Source: an uncultured delta proteobacterium
GTDB lineage: Bacteria; Myxococcota_A; Polyangia; Polyangiales; Ga0077539
NCBI GenBank assembly: GCA_903860995.1
Contig: CAIOSS010000196.1
Coordinates: 1-7,445 of the forward strand
Direction: 5' to 3'
Length of the DNA stretch: 7,445 nt
Shown here one piece after another: positions 6,815-7,445 of the stretch (position 1 is the first letter of the stretch; each line of letters begins with the position of its first letter). A program made the translations under genes and the position numbers. A model generated the notes under the pieces. The model was not told the DNA's origin. It did not search any database and was given only the letters and a program-made list of their open reading frames with translations.

Positions 6815-7224
6815 GTGAGCGCGGCCCGCTCGAGCGCGACGGCGTCGGAGGCGACGTCCGCGGCGCCGGGCTCGGCGCACTTGCGGGCCTGCGTCGCGGG
6901 GTGGTCGACCTCGAAGACCCGCCCCCCGCGGAGGCGCGAGGCGAGGCGCACGGCCCGGGTGTCGAAGCCCGCCCCGAGGATCACCACCCGCGCGCCGCCC
7001 TCCGCCACGAAGGCCAGCAGGGCCTCGTCGATGGCCCGGGTGCGCACCTGCACGTAGACCACCCACGGCAGCACCGGGAGCAGCGCGCCCTGCGCCGCGA
7101 GTCGCAGCGGCCCGCGCGCCGAGAGCAGCGACCGCGCGAGCGGGGTGAGCCACGGCCCGGCGAAGCGCAGCCCGAGCGGGTCGTCGATGAGCCGCGCGGC
7201 GCGGGAGTGTACGCCGCCGCGCAG
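6815..7224 (-). pseudogene. Remnant of an LCM/TIGR00027-type SAM-dependent methyltransferase
   Basis: Read on the minus strand this stretch gives the N-terminal part of the leucine-carboxyl-methyltransferase-like family. RLIDDPLGLRFAGPWL is followed by VRTRAIDEALLAFV, then the SAM-binding motif VVILGAGFDTRAVRL (about 6943-6989) and RVFEVDHPATQARK, ending near 6880. Past that point family similarity stops. The usual 'PVDF' strand and the C-terminal half of a roughly 280-residue enzyme are missing. The frame runs on without a stop through the hydrolase gene as a shadow. There is also no ATG, GTG or TTG between the in-frame stop at 7327-7329 and GTG at 7074. The 7074 start would drop the first motif, and a CTG at 7224 is the only upstream-type candidate. 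Both defects argue for a decayed or truncated gene. A 5' frameshift or sequencing error could explain the start problem but not the lost C-terminus. The limits given are approximate. Confidence 0.6.
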
Positions 7225-7258
7225 GGGCGCCGATGGACAGCGACGCGCACACGAAGCT

Positions 7259-7264
7259 AAGGGG
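7259..7264 (+). promoter_or_regulatory. Ribosome-binding site AAGGGG before the transporter gene
   Basis: AAGGGG ends ten bases before the ATG at 7275. It is the most purine-rich stretch in this local region and supports ATG 7275 as the start. The GTG at 7264 is in a different frame and reaches no convincing protein. Confidence 0.45.
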
Positions 7265-7274
7265 TGGGCGCCCG

Positions 7275-7445
7275 ATGAACCCGCCCCTCGCCGCCCGCCG
7301 CGACGCGCCGCTCCGCGCGATCGCGTTCATGCTGACCGGCGCCGTCTCCTTCGCGGTGATGAACGCCCTCGCGCGCAGCATGCGCCACCTCCCGTGGCCG
7401 ATGCTGGGCTTCTCCCGGGCCTTCATGGGCCTCGGGCTCGCCCTC
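7275..7445 (+). CDS. EamA/DMT-superfamily membrane transporter, N-terminal part (cut by window end)
   Basis: Fifty-seven codons are visible. A short basic leader (MNPPLAARRDAPLRAI) precedes a first membrane helix (AFMLTGAVSFAVMNALAR). A short loop RHLPWPMLGFSRAF leads into a second hydrophobic segment (MGLGLAL) at the window edge. This layout is typical of the first EamA repeat: helix 1 with 'Phe-Ala-hydrophobic-Met-Asn-Ala', then 'Leu-Pro ... Phe-x-Arg' and helix 2. Members are usually ten-helix inner-membrane exporters or permeases of metabolites, and the substrate cannot be predicted. The gene is transcribed away from the methyltransferase remnant and is probably a separate transcription unit from the four-gene cluster. 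Confidence is limited because about four fifths of the protein lies outside the window. Confidence 0.7.
   Translation, partial: MNPPLAARRDAPLRAIAFMLTGAVSFAVMNALARSMRHLPWPMLGFSRAFMGLGLAL

Larger units (their letters stand above)
6793..7274. other. 482-base stretch without an intact gene, between the hydrolase and the transporter
   Basis: This stretch holds the methyltransferase remnant on the minus strand (about 6815-7224) and 50 bases (7225-7274) upstream of the transporter gene. On the plus strand a 9-codon reading frame (GTG 6789 to TGA 6816-6818, MSDETGPDE) overlaps the hydrolase stop. A further 80-codon plus-strand frame from 6815 lies exactly opposite the methyltransferase motifs and reads as its shadow. 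I see no hairpin with a T-run, tRNA or convincing promoter boxes here. Confidence 0.5.

Noticed and set aside
6827..6836. 10-base palindrome CGCTCGAGCG after the hydrolase gene.
   Set aside because: It has no loop and no T-run, and short GC palindromes are common by chance in this sequence, so a terminator or binding site cannot be supported.
6815..7057. An 80-codon plus-strand frame (MSAARSSATASE...) following the 9-codon frame by GTGA.
   Set aside because: It is exactly antisense to the methyltransferase motifs on the minus strand, and the Ser/Ala/Arg-rich text looks like a shadow.
1..7445. CRISPR arrays, tRNA or rRNA genes, insertion-sequence ends, phage attachment sites.
   Set aside because: No regularly spaced repeats, cloverleaf-like segment, rRNA stretch, transposase motif or paired terminal inverted repeats were seen on either strand.

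Overview
The window is very G+C rich (by eye near three quarters, with almost every third codon position G or C). The genes are close-packed, with GTG as well as ATG starts and long Ala/Arg/Pro-rich shadow frames on the opposite strand. This base composition, the Pro/Ala-rich linkers and the gene content fit a large-genome, high-GC bacterium such as a myxobacterium (Myxococcota). Another high-GC phylum cannot be excluded, and this assignment is inference only.

Layout. Bases 2-52 carry the last 16 codons of an upstream plus-strand gene. A 65-base gap with two perfect GC hairpins follows. Then come four plus-strand genes packed like an operon. (1) A 727-residue P-loop GTPase-like protein resembles the SrfC / 'putative bacterial virulence factor' family (118-2301). 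(2) A 951-residue Hsp70/actin-fold ATPase resembles the SrfB family (2303-5158). (3) A 284-residue protein has no fold I recognise (5168-6022). (4) An alpha/beta-hydrolase of the phospholipase/carboxylesterase family has a complete Ser-Asp-His triad (6019-6792). The junctions are 1 base, 9 bases and a 4-base GTGA overlap, so co-transcription and translational coupling are likely. Beyond the hydrolase, the minus strand holds the N-terminal part of an LCM/TIGR00027-type SAM-dependent methyltransferase. It has no ordinary start and no catalytic C-terminal half, so it looks like a gene remnant. At the right edge a plus-strand gene begins that encodes an EamA-type (drug/metabolite transporter superfamily) membrane protein, cut off by the window end.

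How the genes may work together. The core is a pair of nucleotide-driven machines, a GTPase with a degenerate base-recognition motif and an Hsp70-like ATPase with unusual flanking domains. They are followed by a small protein of unknown role and possibly a lipid/ester hydrolase. SrfB and SrfC homologues are encoded together in enterobacteria, where the molecular function is poorly defined and the 'virulence factor' label rests on SsrB regulation in Salmonella. Here the GTPase gene comes first and the ATPase second. The module is the best candidate in this window for an under-described system. Its biochemical role cannot be read from sequence alone.
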